DNA of 20,415 bases from positions 1 through 20,415 of the IMG/VR virus record IMGVR_UViG_3300017762_002163; one strand, given 5' to 3'. The position numbers and the translations under genes were made by a program. This document shows positions 1 to 6,724 of this stretch, piece by piece (positions within the stretch are counted from its first letter, which is position 1; each line of letters begins with the position of its first letter). The stretch is from a virus. The notes beneath the pieces were generated by a model. That model had not been told where the DNA came from and ran no database searches. It was given only the letters and a program-made list of their open reading frames with translations.

Positions 1-46
1 AGATCGCCCTCTTAGTCACACACAACACACAAAATAGGAGATGTAA

Positions 47-247
47 ATGATTTTTACATACAAACAATTTATGGACCATAATAAAACTTTCTATGAAGAA
101 ATGGTCGACTTAAAAGTAGCCGGATGGGATACTTTTAGCAAAGCAGAAAATGCTTACACTTTTAACTTTTATAAAGATCAACTTAAAGCTATGGACGAAG
201 CTGTTCATAAGCTTGCAACAGATATGAAGGGTTACGTCAATGACTAA
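47..247 (+). CDS. Small helical protein, phasin-like (66 aa)
   Basis: A short, charged protein rich in aromatic residues and with no proline, so probably one or two amphipathic helices. There is no signal peptide or membrane segment. The start ATG has an AGGAG-type ribosome site at about 36-40. It overlaps the next gene by 8 bases (ATGACTAA), which implies coupled translation. The spacing of aromatic and charged residues recalls phasins, the proteins that coat polyhydroxyalkanoate granules, but I see no diagnostic motif. It could equally be a marine-phage-specific helical protein. The reading frame is well supported and the function is not. Confidence 0.6.
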   Translation: MIFTYKQFMDHNKTFYEEMVDLKVAGWDTFSKAENAYTFNFYKDQLKAMDEAVHKLATDMKGYVND

Positions 248-461
248 TAAGAACCCATTTGAAATTAGAGCAGACATGCTCAAACTAGCAAAAGATTACA
301 TGGATCAGCAGTATAGTATGAATGTACAGCTGATGAATGATATGTACGAACAAGGCAAGAAAAACTACGAAGAAGTACAAGAAGCATATAAAATGTATTC
401 TATGGATGATTTAATGAATAAAGCAAAAGAAATGTATTCTTTTGTATCAGATAAAAAATAG
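240..461 (+). CDS. Small helical protein, phasin-like (73 aa)
   Basis: An all-helical, Met/Tyr/Lys-rich protein starting MTNKNPFEIRADML. The opening (NPFEIRADMLKLAKDY) has the feel of a short helical protein common in marine T4-like phages and also of the first helix of phasins. It overlaps the preceding gene by 8 bases and stops 8 bases before the BMP-type gene, so the three probably share a transcript. No catalytic motif, signal peptide or membrane segment is visible. Possible roles are granule or surface association, or an oligomeric helper protein. The phasin assignment rests on general composition only. Confidence 0.6.
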   Translation: MTNKNPFEIRADMLKLAKDYMDQQYSMNVQLMNDMYEQGKKNYEEVQEAYKMYSMDDLMNKAKEMYSFVSDKK

Positions 462-469
462 GGAAAAAT

Positions 470-1525
470 ATGAAAAAATTTTTAGTTTTTATTACTGCAG
501 CCATGATGGCTACAACTGTCTTTGCGGCAGATAAAGTAAAAGTCGGATTTATTTATGTTGGACCAACCGGAGATCATGGTTGGACATATAGACATGATAT
601 CGGTCGTCAACAGGTAGAAAACGAATTTGGTGATCGTGTTGAAACCACATTTGTTGAAAGTGTTCCAGAAGGAGCTGATGCTGAACGTGTATTAACACAG
701 ATGGCAATGCAAGGAGCTGACATTATCTTTGCTACATCTTTCGGTTATATGGATCCAGTAATGAACGTGGCTGAAAAATTTCCAGATGTAAAATTTGAAC
801 ACGCAACTGGTTATAAAATGTCTGATAATGTTGCTAACTACGGATTACGCTTATATCAAGCTAGGCATGTTCAAGGCGTCATTGCAGGTATGATGACAAA
901 AACCAATAAGATTTGTTATGTCGCCTCGTTCCCAATTCCAGAAGTTATGCGTGAAATTAATACATATTATTTAGGTGCAAAGAAGTATAATCCTGATGTA
1001 GAAATTGCTATTACATGGGTATACACGTGGTATGATCCAGGTAAAGAAAAAGATGCTGCAGTAGCTATGATTCAACAGGGTTGTGATGTATTAGCACAGC
1101 ATACGGATTCACCCGCGCCTTTACAGGCAGCACAAGAAGCCGGTATTGTAGGATTTGGCCAAGCATCAGATCAAGCTAAGTTTGCGCCAAAAGCACAGTT
1201 GACGGCATCTATTGATAACTGGGGCCCATATTATATCGCTAAAGTAGGTCAAGTACTTGATGGTACATGGACATCAGGTGATTATTTTGGTACTATGGAC
1301 GAAGGTGCAGTTCAAATGGCACCGTTTGCAAATATGCCACCTATGATAGCTGAAGAAGCTCAACGTATTAAGGATGCTATTTCTAGCGGAGAACTTCATG
1401 GTTTCACTGGTCCGATTAATAAGCAAGATGGAACGCCATTCTTAGCAGAAGGTGAAGTTGCAACTCGTGCTCAACTAGATACAATGATGTTCTATGTTGA
1501 AGGTATTGACGCAAAGATGCCTTAA
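470..1525 (+). CDS. Periplasmic BMP/PnrA-type substrate-binding protein (351 aa)
   Basis: Solute-binding component of a BMP-family (Med/PnrA/TmpC-like) ABC importer, a family that typically binds purine nucleosides. The N-terminus is a clear Sec signal peptide (MKKF, hydrophobic core, Val-Phe-Ala then Ala at about residue 19/20). No lipobox cysteine is present, so a soluble periplasmic protein is expected in a Gram-negative host. The mature part begins KVKVGFIYVGPTGDHGWT, the usual first strand and ligand loop of the family, and the length is normal for a full protein. The start has a GGGAAAA leader 8 bases after the previous stop. No permease or ATPase gene is nearby, so it would have to work with host transporter subunits. 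Two hairpins follow it. Confidence 0.88.
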   Translation: MKKFLVFITAAMMATTVFAADKVKVGFIYVGPTGDHGWTYRHDIGRQQVENEFGDRVETTFVESVPEGADAERVLTQMAMQGADIIFATSFGYMDPVMNVAEKFPDVKFEHATGYKMSDNVANYGLRLYQARHVQGVIAGMMTKTNKICYVASFPIPEVMREINTYYLGAKKYNPDVEIAITWVYTWYDPGKEKDAAVAMIQQGCDVLAQHTDSPAPLQAAQEAGIVGFGQASDQAKFAPKAQLTASIDNWGPYYIAKVGQVLDGTWTSGDYFGTMDEGAVQMAPFANMPPMIAEEAQRIKDAISSGELHGFTGPINKQDGTPFLAEGEVATRAQLDTMMFYVEGIDAKMP

Positions 1526-1538
1526 TCGGTGCCCGATT
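1524..1538 (+). other. Hairpin overlapping the BMP-gene stop codon
   Basis: AATCGG (1524-1529) pairs perfectly with CCGATT (1533-1538) across a 3-base loop, beginning inside the TAA stop of the preceding gene. It has no T-run, so it is more likely a 3'-end stabiliser, or part of a two-hairpin end with the terminator just downstream, than a terminator itself. Confidence 0.5.
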
Positions 1539-1550
1539 GGATAATACTAG

Positions 1551-1592
1551 CAGGGCTATCTCTAACTTTGACGGCCCTGTTTCTCATTTTTG
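1551..1592 (+). terminator. Probable rho-independent terminator after the BMP-type gene
   Basis: CAGGGC (1551-1556) pairs with GCCCTG (1574-1579) across a 17-base loop and is followed by the T-rich tract TTTCTCATTTTT. The stem is short and the T-tract interrupted, so partial read-through into the following membrane genes is likely. Confidence 0.6.
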
Positions 1593-1604
1593 ATAGGAAA
1601 AACG

Positions 1605-1895
1605 ATGATTAGTTTTATTTACAGTAGTTGGAATGTGGTGATGGATCACAATCTTAATCCATTAAGTAATATTCCGGATTTAAATACACGACATATGATT
1701 ATGCAAGTATTAGCTTGGATGTGGTGTATTGTATTTGGTATTCTTGTAGGAAGCATGTGGGCAGGTCTTTATAGTATGATAGCACATTCATTGTTGTTAG
1801 GTGCTATTGCTATTACTGTGGCTACATTTGAAATGGCTAAACGTAAGCCATACGGTTTTTACAGCGGCAGAGGTCCTGGTGGTGAGCACGAATAA
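1605..1895 (+). CDS. Two-helix membrane protein, unknown (96 aa)
   Basis: A small inner-membrane protein with two hydrophobic segments at about residues 32-54 and 58-80 (Trp/Met-rich first helix). It has a cytoplasm-like basic stretch (AKRKPYG) and a glycine-rich tail ending GGEHE. I chose the ATG at 1605 because AGGAAAA lies just upstream. A TTG at 1590 is in frame but poorly placed. It follows the terminator of the BMP gene and precedes other small membrane genes and the pseudoazurin. I do not recognise the family. The neighbours suggest a role at the respiratory membrane, which is inference only. Confidence 0.72.
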   Translation: MISFIYSSWNVVMDHNLNPLSNIPDLNTRHMIMQVLAWMWCIVFGILVGSMWAGLYSMIAHSLLLGAIAITVATFEMAKRKPYGFYSGRGPGGEHE

Positions 1896-1903
1896 TAACT
1901 CAT

Positions 1904-2083
1904 ATGCATATAATAAGAAATAAAGAAGGCAATATTATTGCGCTATCTTCAAAAAAGGAAGATGCTATTAATATTGCAGATAAAAAAATGGACAAAGCTG
2001 ATTATATTTTGGAAGAAATATTAGACAGCATACAACTTAGAGAAATTTACAGAGTTTATTACGGAAAAATAAATAATGACTGA
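1904..2083 (+). CDS. Small unknown protein (59 aa)
   Basis: Begins ATG-CAT-ATA eight bases after the previous stop and encodes a charged soluble peptide (MHIIRNKEGN at the start, YYGKINND at the end). It ends in an 8-base ATGACTGA overlap with the next gene, the same junction type seen three more times in this window, which supports its being translated. No strong Shine-Dalgarno sequence is visible; coupling to the upstream gene is possible. Function unknown. Confidence 0.55.
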   Translation: MHIIRNKEGNIIALSSKKEDAINIADKKMDKADYILEEILDSIQLREIYRVYYGKINND

Positions 2084-2282
2084 TGAAGAAGTAAGAGCTG
2101 CAGCTCAGAAAGAAGCAGAAAAAACATTTGCCGATTTTATGCTTTGGAGTAAAAGAACTACATATGCTGCAATTGCAATGCTTTTAATTGTAGCATCATG
2201 TAACTTTGGGGTAGAGGACGACACCTATCCTGCCTATAACGGCGAACAATATAATCCGTCCAATCTTAATGTAAAGAAATAA
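2076..2282 (+). CDS. Single-helix membrane protein resembling aa3-type oxidase subunit IV (68 aa)
   Basis: A soluble, Ala/Glu-rich N-terminus leads into EKTFADFMLWSKRTTYAAIA and one membrane helix (about residues 29-44). Glu-Lys-Thr-Phe-x-x-Phe followed by a basic turn and a helix is the pattern of the short bacterial aa3-type cytochrome c oxidase subunit IV family found in alphaproteobacteria. The match is by eye and covers only about 30 residues. The acidic C-terminal tail (about 24 residues) is extra and would be periplasmic if the N-terminus is inside. It overlaps the previous gene by 8 bases and lies 14 bases before the pseudoazurin gene, fitting a respiration-linked cassette. A lone hydrophobic peptide could match by chance. 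Confidence 0.62.
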   Translation: MTDEEVRAAAQKEAEKTFADFMLWSKRTTYAAIAMLLIVASCNFGVEDDTYPAYNGEQYNPSNLNVKK

Positions 2283-2296
2283 AGATAGGAAAATCT

Positions 2297-2713
2297 ATGA
2301 AGAATCTAATTATAGCAAGTATTATGGCACTTTTCACTACTTCAGTATTTGCTGAAGATATAACAATTGAAATGTTAAATAAACGTGAAGATGGCGCTAA
2401 GATGGTATATTCTCAAGACATTGCACGTATTGATGTAGGAGATACAATTACTTGGGTACCGACACAAAAAGGACATAATGTAGAATTTATTGCAGGTCCT
2501 GATGGATGGAAAGCGCCAAAAAAATCAAAACTTAGCAAAGAAGTTTCTATTACTTTTGACACACCAGGAGTGTATCTATATCAATGTTCACCACATAAAA
2601 CAATGGGTATGATTGCTATTGTGGTAGTAGGCGATGGAGACAATGATATCTCAAAGGCTAAAGTAAAAGGTAAGTCAAAAAAAGTATTTAAGGCTTTATT
2701 GGCTGAACTATAA
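2297..2713 (+). CDS. Pseudoazurin, type 1 blue copper protein (138 aa)
   Basis: A periplasmic electron carrier that in bacteria donates electrons to nitrite reductase, peroxidases or terminal oxidases. The Sec signal peptide ends at about residue 19 (Ser-Val-Phe-Ala, then Glu-Asp). All four copper ligands can be placed: His60 (KGHNVE), then Cys97, His100 and Met105 in YQCSPHKTMGM, with the spacing of pseudoazurins. The C-terminal KAK/KKVFKALL helix also matches that family rather than plastocyanin or amicyanin. Full length, with no sign of decay. The leader GATAGGAAAA precedes the ATG, and its stop overlaps the DoxX gene start by one base (TAATG). Carriage by a phage is the unusual part; the assignment itself is strong. 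Confidence 0.9.
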   Translation: MKNLIIASIMALFTTSVFAEDITIEMLNKREDGAKMVYSQDIARIDVGDTITWVPTQKGHNVEFIAGPDGWKAPKKSKLSKEVSITFDTPGVYLYQCSPHKTMGMIAIVVVGDGDNDISKAKVKGKSKKVFKALLAEL

Positions 2714-3120
2714 TGATTAAAAAACTAGTTAACAAAATCCCAGAGTTTTGTATGACTCATTGGTTACTTAGAATACCTCTTATTGTTGTATTTTTGCAGC
2801 AAGGGCTTTCTAAGTGGCCTATTGATGTAAATGATTCTCCAGTAGAATTAACACTATTAGTTTGGACATTCGTTGTACTAGGCGAGCTAGGTGGTGCCAT
2901 CGGTCTTATTGTTGGTGGTATATTAGACTATATTAAAAAACTAAAAGAGTTTGGTGATATTATTACACGTTTCTCCGGGATTACTATGGCAAGTATTATG
3001 ACTGGAGTTATTTGGACGGGAGAACCCGAAAGCTTCACTGATGTGTTATTATATGATAATCTTCATGTATTACTATGGGTAGGCTGTATGTACTTTGCTC
3101 TTAGAGGTAATCGTTCGTGA
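2713..3120 (+). CDS. DoxX-family membrane protein (135 aa)
   Basis: About four hydrophobic helices (roughly residues 17-33, 45-67, 88-104, 112-129). The first contains LRIPLIVVFLQQGLSKW, and the second GELGGAIGLIVGG, the usual DoxX/DoxD-family signature. Members include subunits of thiosulfate:quinone oxidoreductase and proteins tied to membrane redox homeostasis; substrate cannot be told from sequence. It overlaps the pseudoazurin stop by one base, so the two are probably co-translated, and the GTG start of a tiny membrane ORF overlaps its own stop. I see no truncation. Confidence 0.78.
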   Translation: MIKKLVNKIPEFCMTHWLLRIPLIVVFLQQGLSKWPIDVNDSPVELTLLVWTFVVLGELGGAIGLIVGGILDYIKKLKEFGDIITRFSGITMASIMTGVIWTGEPESFTDVLLYDNLHVLLWVGCMYFALRGNRS

Positions 3121-3215
3121 ATCCACAAAAGCGTACTGTTTACATTATGCTATGGACTTGTGTCATATTTCACTTTGTGATTATACCTATCTGGATGTGG
3201 AGTCTAGGATTATAG
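3117..3215 (+). CDS. Very small single-helix membrane protein (32 aa)
   Basis: GTG start overlapping the DoxX stop (GTGA), with AGAGG about 9 bases upstream. It encodes a basic start (NPQKRTVYI) and then one long Trp/Phe/Ile-rich helix, ending in tandem stops TAG-TAA. The charge distribution suits an N-in membrane peptide. Because of its size, confidence is moderate. Overlapping reading frames in this stretch lack this pattern and were set aside. Confidence 0.5.
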   Translation: MNPQKRTVYIMLWTCVIFHFVIIPIWMWSLGL

Positions 3216-3245
3216 TAAGATATAAAAGATTTATTAAATGGTACC

Positions 3246-3365
3246 ATGTTCTTAGAAAAGACGGTAATACCATGGGCGTATGTAATATAGGTCCATGGTA
3301 TAGTCGTTATAATAGGTTTAATTGTATATGCTGGGCTTGGGCTAATTCTGGCACACACACTATAG
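3246..3365 (+). pseudogene. Small membrane ORF interrupted by an in-frame amber codon
   Basis: From ATG 3246 the frame reads 14 residues (MFLEKTVIPWAYVI), then TAG at 3288-3290, then 24 residues beginning VHG and forming a convincing glycine-rich membrane helix, then TAG at 3363-3365. The hydrophobic pattern continues smoothly across the stop, so this looks like one roughly 39-residue protein with a nonsense codon. No good ribosome site precedes the ATG. It is in the same frame as the 32-residue ORF upstream, so both could be remains of one longer gene. Alternatives are read-through, a bypass event, or a sequencing error. Confidence 0.4.
3267..3301. repeat. Perfect 9-base inverted repeat around the amber codon
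   Basis: ATACCATGG (3267-3275) is the exact reverse complement of CCATGGTAT (3293-3301), with a 17-base loop that contains the TAG at 3288-3290. In RNA it could form a hairpin presenting the stop codon in the loop. No T-run follows, so it is not a standard terminator. Confidence 0.6.
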
Positions 3366-3382
3366 ATGGTAAAAATTTATAG

Positions 3383-3411
3383 TTTACAAACGCCTCATAA
3401 TATGATATAAT
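3383..3411 (+). promoter_or_regulatory. Promoter for the DNA polymerase gene
   Basis: -35 TTTACA (3383-3388), 17-base spacer, -10 TATAAT (3406-3411). Transcription would start near 3418, a few bases before the GGAGG at 3422-3426, giving a very short leader. It is one of the best matches in the window to the T4 early promoter pattern. Confidence 0.75.
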
Positions 3412-3434
3412 AATTCCAACTGGAGGTTATTAAT

Positions 3435-6017
3435 TTGAATTCATTCTACACTTCTGTGAACCGTTATGGCAATTCTATTCTTTATCGTGGATATTCCCCT
3501 AATGGTTCGCCAATTAATCAACGTTATAAATTTAAACCAAAATTCTGGGTAGCATCTAAGGATCCAACAGAGATAAAATCCTTTGATGGTGGCAACATAA
3601 GCCCTATAGAATTTGAAAATATGCGTGAAGCTAAAGAGTTTCTTGAACAATATTCAGAAATGGATGGCGTAAAAATATATGGCACACGTAATTATATACA
3701 TCAGTTTATTACAGATAAGTTTCCTGATGATATTAAATTTAATCCAAGTAGTATAAATGTAGTAAACTTTGATATAGAGGTTGCCTCAGATGATGGATTT
3801 CCAACTCCAGATGCTGCAGCATATCCAATTATATCTATTGCTCTTAAATCCAGTAAATCTTCGATATATCAAGTATGGGGTTTAGATGATTATGATCCAT
3901 CTAAAACAGAAATTAATTTAGATGGTGGTCAGATACAGTATCATCAGTTTGACTCTGAACCAGCAATGATGGCTTCGTTTCTAACTTACTGGACTAAAAA
4001 TTATCCTGATATTATTACTGGTTGGAATACTAGATTCTTTGATGTTCCTTATCTTGTTAATCGTATTAAAATTATTGGTACGGAAGAAGCCGCTAATAAG
4101 TTATCTCCATGGAAACTTGTTAATGAAAGAAATACTACAATCATGGGTCGACCCCAGGTTAACCATGAGATTGTTGGTATTCAACAAGCAGACTATCTTG
4201 AACTGTTTAAAAAGTTTGGATATTCATATGGAACACAAGAATCATATAAACTAGATCATGTGGCCCATACTGTTCTTGGAGAAAAGAAACTTTCCTATGA
4301 AGAACATGGTAATCTCTATACATTATACAAACAAGATCATCAGAAGTTTATTGACTATAATATCAGAGATGTTCAGCTAATTGATAAGATGGATGCTAAG
4401 ATGGGTCTTATTAACTTAGCAATGACTATGGCATATAGAGCAGGTACTAATCTTTCCGAGACATTTGGTACAACATCTATCTGGGAATCAATTCTCTATC
4501 GTAGATTACTCTCAAAGAATATTGTGTCACCAGTAGAGCAGATTCAGAGAGTTGCTTATGAAAATAATTCTAATCCAAATATTATCGAGGGTGGCTATGT
4601 AAAAGATCCTCAAGTTGGAGCACACGACTGGGTAGTATCATTTGATTTAAATTCTCTGTATCCAAACATTATTGTTCAGTCTAATATATCTCCAGAGACT
4701 ATTATTCGTAACAAAACATGGAGAACATTTCAGCAAGGTGTTGATCACTATTTAAACGGAACAGATAAAGCTGATAGTGAATATTCTATCTGCGCAAGTG
4801 GAGTGCCTTTCTCGAGAGAAAAGCAAGGGGTAATTCCAGAACTTATTGTTGATTACTATTCAGAAAGAAGTGTTATCAAGAAAAAGATGTTAGATGCTAA
4901 GTCACAGTATGAAAAGACAAAATCATCGTATCTTGAAGCAGAAATAAATCAGCTAGAAAATAACCAGATGTCAATTAAGATTTTACTTAATTCTCTTTAT
5001 GGTGCTCTTGCCAATAAACATTTTAAATACTTTGATAATGCCCTAGCCGAGAGTGTAACACTTACTGGTCAGCTTTCTATTAAATGGGCAGAGCGTGCTA
5101 TTAATCAAGAGATGAATAAAATTCTTAAGACTGATGATTTTGATTATGTTATTGCTATTGATACGGATTCAGTTTATATTAATTTCGGTCCTCTTGTTTC
5201 AAAATTAAAGCCAAAAGATCCTGTAAAGGCCATTGACAAACTATGTCAAGATCATTTTGAAAAGATTATTGCTAAAGCATATGATGGTTTATATCATAGG
5301 CTTAATGGCTATACTCCACGCATGGAAATGGGTAGAGAAGTTATTGCAGATCGTGGAATATGGACTGCAAAAAAACGCTATATACTTAACGTACACAATA
5401 ACGAAGGTGTTCAATATGCGGAACCTAAACTAAAAATGATGGGTATCGAGGCTATTAAATCATCAACTCCTGAGGTAGTCCGAGATAAGTTTAAAGAAAT
5501 ATTTAAGGTTATTATTACTAGTACTGAAGCAGAAACTCGTAGATACATTAATGACTTTAAAGCAAATTTTAAATCTCTACCACCTGAAGCTGTTGCATTT
5601 CCACGTGGAGTTTCTGATATTAGTAAGTTTTCACATAAGAAAAATATCTATTGTAATTCTAATAATTCTAAACAATGGTCATCAGGCAGTCAGACAGCAA
5701 CAATAAAAACAACGCCTATTCATGTTCGTGGTGCTCTTTTGTATAATCATCATGTTAAAGATAAGGCACTAGATAAGAAGTACATTATGATACAAAACGG
5801 AGAAAAGATTAAATTTACATATATGAAGCTTCCGAATCCTATTCGTGAAAATGTAATTTCTTTTCCGGATTACTTACCCGAAGAATTAAATCTGCATAAA
5901 TATGTAGACTATGAGATGCAATTTGAAAAAACTTTTATTGAACCGCTTAATCCTATTCTTGAAGCCGTTGGTTGGTCTGTCAAGGATGTGCAAACACTGG
6001 AGGACTTTTTTGGATGA
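3435..6017 (+). CDS. 43: Family B DNA polymerase, T4 gp43-like (860 aa)
   Basis: Replicative polymerase with 3'-5' proofreading. Exonuclease motifs: NFDIEVAS (Asp113, Glu115), TGWNTRFFDVPY (about 195-206, Asp203) and YNIRDVQLID (about 308-317). Polymerase motifs: A, SFDLNSLYPNI (Asp404); B, KILLNSLYGAL (about 515-525); C, AIDTDSVYI (about 574-582). The C-terminus LEDFFG matches the T4 clamp-binding tail. It is slightly shorter than T4 gp43 (898) but looks complete and unsplit. The start is TTG at 3435, supported by GGAGG eight bases upstream; no in-frame ATG fits better. Its stop overlaps the next start (ATGA), coupling it to the phosphomannomutase-like gene. RegA and clamp-loader genes, which neighbour gp43 in T4, are absent here. 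Confidence 0.97.
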   Translation: MNSFYTSVNRYGNSILYRGYSPNGSPINQRYKFKPKFWVASKDPTEIKSFDGGNISPIEFENMREAKEFLEQYSEMDGVKIYGTRNYIHQFITDKFPDDIKFNPSSINVVNFDIEVASDDGFPTPDAAAYPIISIALKSSKSSIYQVWGLDDYDPSKTEINLDGGQIQYHQFDSEPAMMASFLTYWTKNYPDIITGWNTRFFDVPYLVNRIKIIGTEEAANKLSPWKLVNERNTTIMGRPQVNHEIVGIQQADYLELFKKFGYSYGTQESYKLDHVAHTVLGEKKLSYEEHGNLYTLYKQDHQKFIDYNIRDVQLIDKMDAKMGLINLAMTMAYRAGTNLSETFGTTSIWESILYRRLLSKNIVSPVEQIQRVAYENNSNPNIIEGGYVKDPQVGAHDWVVSFDLNSLYPNIIVQSNISPETIIRNKTWRTFQQGVDHYLNGTDKADSEYSICASGVPFSREKQGVIPELIVDYYSERSVIKKKMLDAKSQYEKTKSSYLEAEINQLENNQMSIKILLNSLYGALANKHFKYFDNALAESVTLTGQLSIKWAERAINQEMNKILKTDDFDYVIAIDTDSVYINFGPLVSKLKPKDPVKAIDKLCQDHFEKIIAKAYDGLYHRLNGYTPRMEMGREVIADRGIWTAKKRYILNVHNNEGVQYAEPKLKMMGIEAIKSSTPEVVRDKFKEIFKVIITSTEAETRRYINDFKANFKSLPPEAVAFPRGVSDISKFSHKKNIYCNSNNSKQWSSGSQTATIKTTPIHVRGALLYNHHVKDKALDKKYIMIQNGEKIKFTYMKLPNPIRENVISFPDYLPEELNLHKYVDYEMQFEKTFIEPLNPILEAVGWSVKDVQTLEDFFG

Positions 6018-6724
6018 ATTATATATTTGACGTAGACGGGACTTTAACACCAAGCCGTATGCGGATAGATAAAGAATTTAAGGAATTCTTTTTAGAATTT
6101 ATAAAGAAAAATAATGTTTATCTTGCTACAGGATCAGATTATATAAAAACAGTAGAACAACTTGGAATAGAAATCTGTGAGAATGTTACTAAGTGTTATA
6201 ACTGTTGTGGTAACAGCGTTTGGAAAAACGGAGAAGAAATATTTAGATCCGATTGGACGCTGTCGGACGAATTAGATAAATGGTTAAAAAAAGAACTAAA
6301 GAAAAGTAAATTTGATATAAGAACCGGTAATCATATTGAGCAAAGACCCGGCTTGGTAAATTTTAGCATTGTTGGTAGAAATGCATCCTTTGAAGAAAGG
6401 TTTATCTACACTCAATGGGATGAACAGGTAGAAGAAAGAAGAACAATTGCTAGAGAATTTAATCAACAGTTTGCATATTACAAAGCTCAAGTAGCAGGTG
6501 AGACAGGTCTTGATATTATGCCTATAGGATATGATAAGAGACAAATTGCTGATGATATTGAGGGACCAATAATATTCTTTGGTGATAAAATGGCTCATGG
6601 TGGTAATGATTATCCATTAGCTGAAGTAATACAGTATAGAGAAAATTCTTGGAATTATGAAGTAAAGTCTTGGAAAGACACCCATAAAATATTAATTAGT
6701 TTATCATATAATGGTTTACAATAA
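6014..6724 (+). CDS. Eukaryotic-type phosphomannomutase-like HAD enzyme (236 aa)
   Basis: HAD-superfamily IIB protein resembling PMM1/PMM2, which interconvert mannose 6-phosphate and mannose 1-phosphate on the way to GDP-mannose. Visible features: N-terminal FDVDGTLTPSR with nucleophile Asp6 and Asp8; TGSDY at about 39-43; the cap-domain stretch RPGLVNFSIVGR (about 111-122); GLDIMPIGYDKRQ (about 165-177); and the metal-binding FFGDKMAHGGNDYPL (about 188-202). Length is close to PMM2 (246). Bacteria normally use an unrelated ManB/AlgC enzyme, so this type in a phage is notable. I chose ATG 6014, overlapping the polymerase stop, because it begins directly at the HAD strand. A promoter for the next gene lies within its last codons. 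Confidence 0.82.
   Translation: MNYIFDVDGTLTPSRMRIDKEFKEFFLEFIKKNNVYLATGSDYIKTVEQLGIEICENVTKCYNCCGNSVWKNGEEIFRSDWTLSDELDKWLKKELKKSKFDIRTGNHIEQRPGLVNFSIVGRNASFEERFIYTQWDEQVEERRTIAREFNQQFAYYKAQVAGETGLDIMPIGYDKRQIADDIEGPIIFFGDKMAHGGNDYPLAEVIQYRENSWNYEVKSWKDTHKILISLSYNGLQ

Noticed and set aside
1-46. Possible upstream gene or promoter at the window start
   Set aside because: Only the AGGAG ribosome site is recognisable; too little sequence to call anything else.
2193-2204. Lipobox-like Val-Ala-Ser-Cys in the 68-aa membrane peptide
   Set aside because: The cysteine is at about residue 42 after a long charged N-terminus, too far for a normal lipoprotein signal peptide.
3170-3358. Minus-strand open frame
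   Set aside because: Composition is typical of the reverse of membrane-coding DNA; no minus-strand gene has support anywhere in the window.
3095-3382. A 95-residue open frame running through the DoxX end and the polymerase leader
   Set aside because: It is Cys/Trp/Tyr-rich with no domain logic and no ribosome site, and it reads out of frame through the better supported membrane ORFs at 3117 and 3246.
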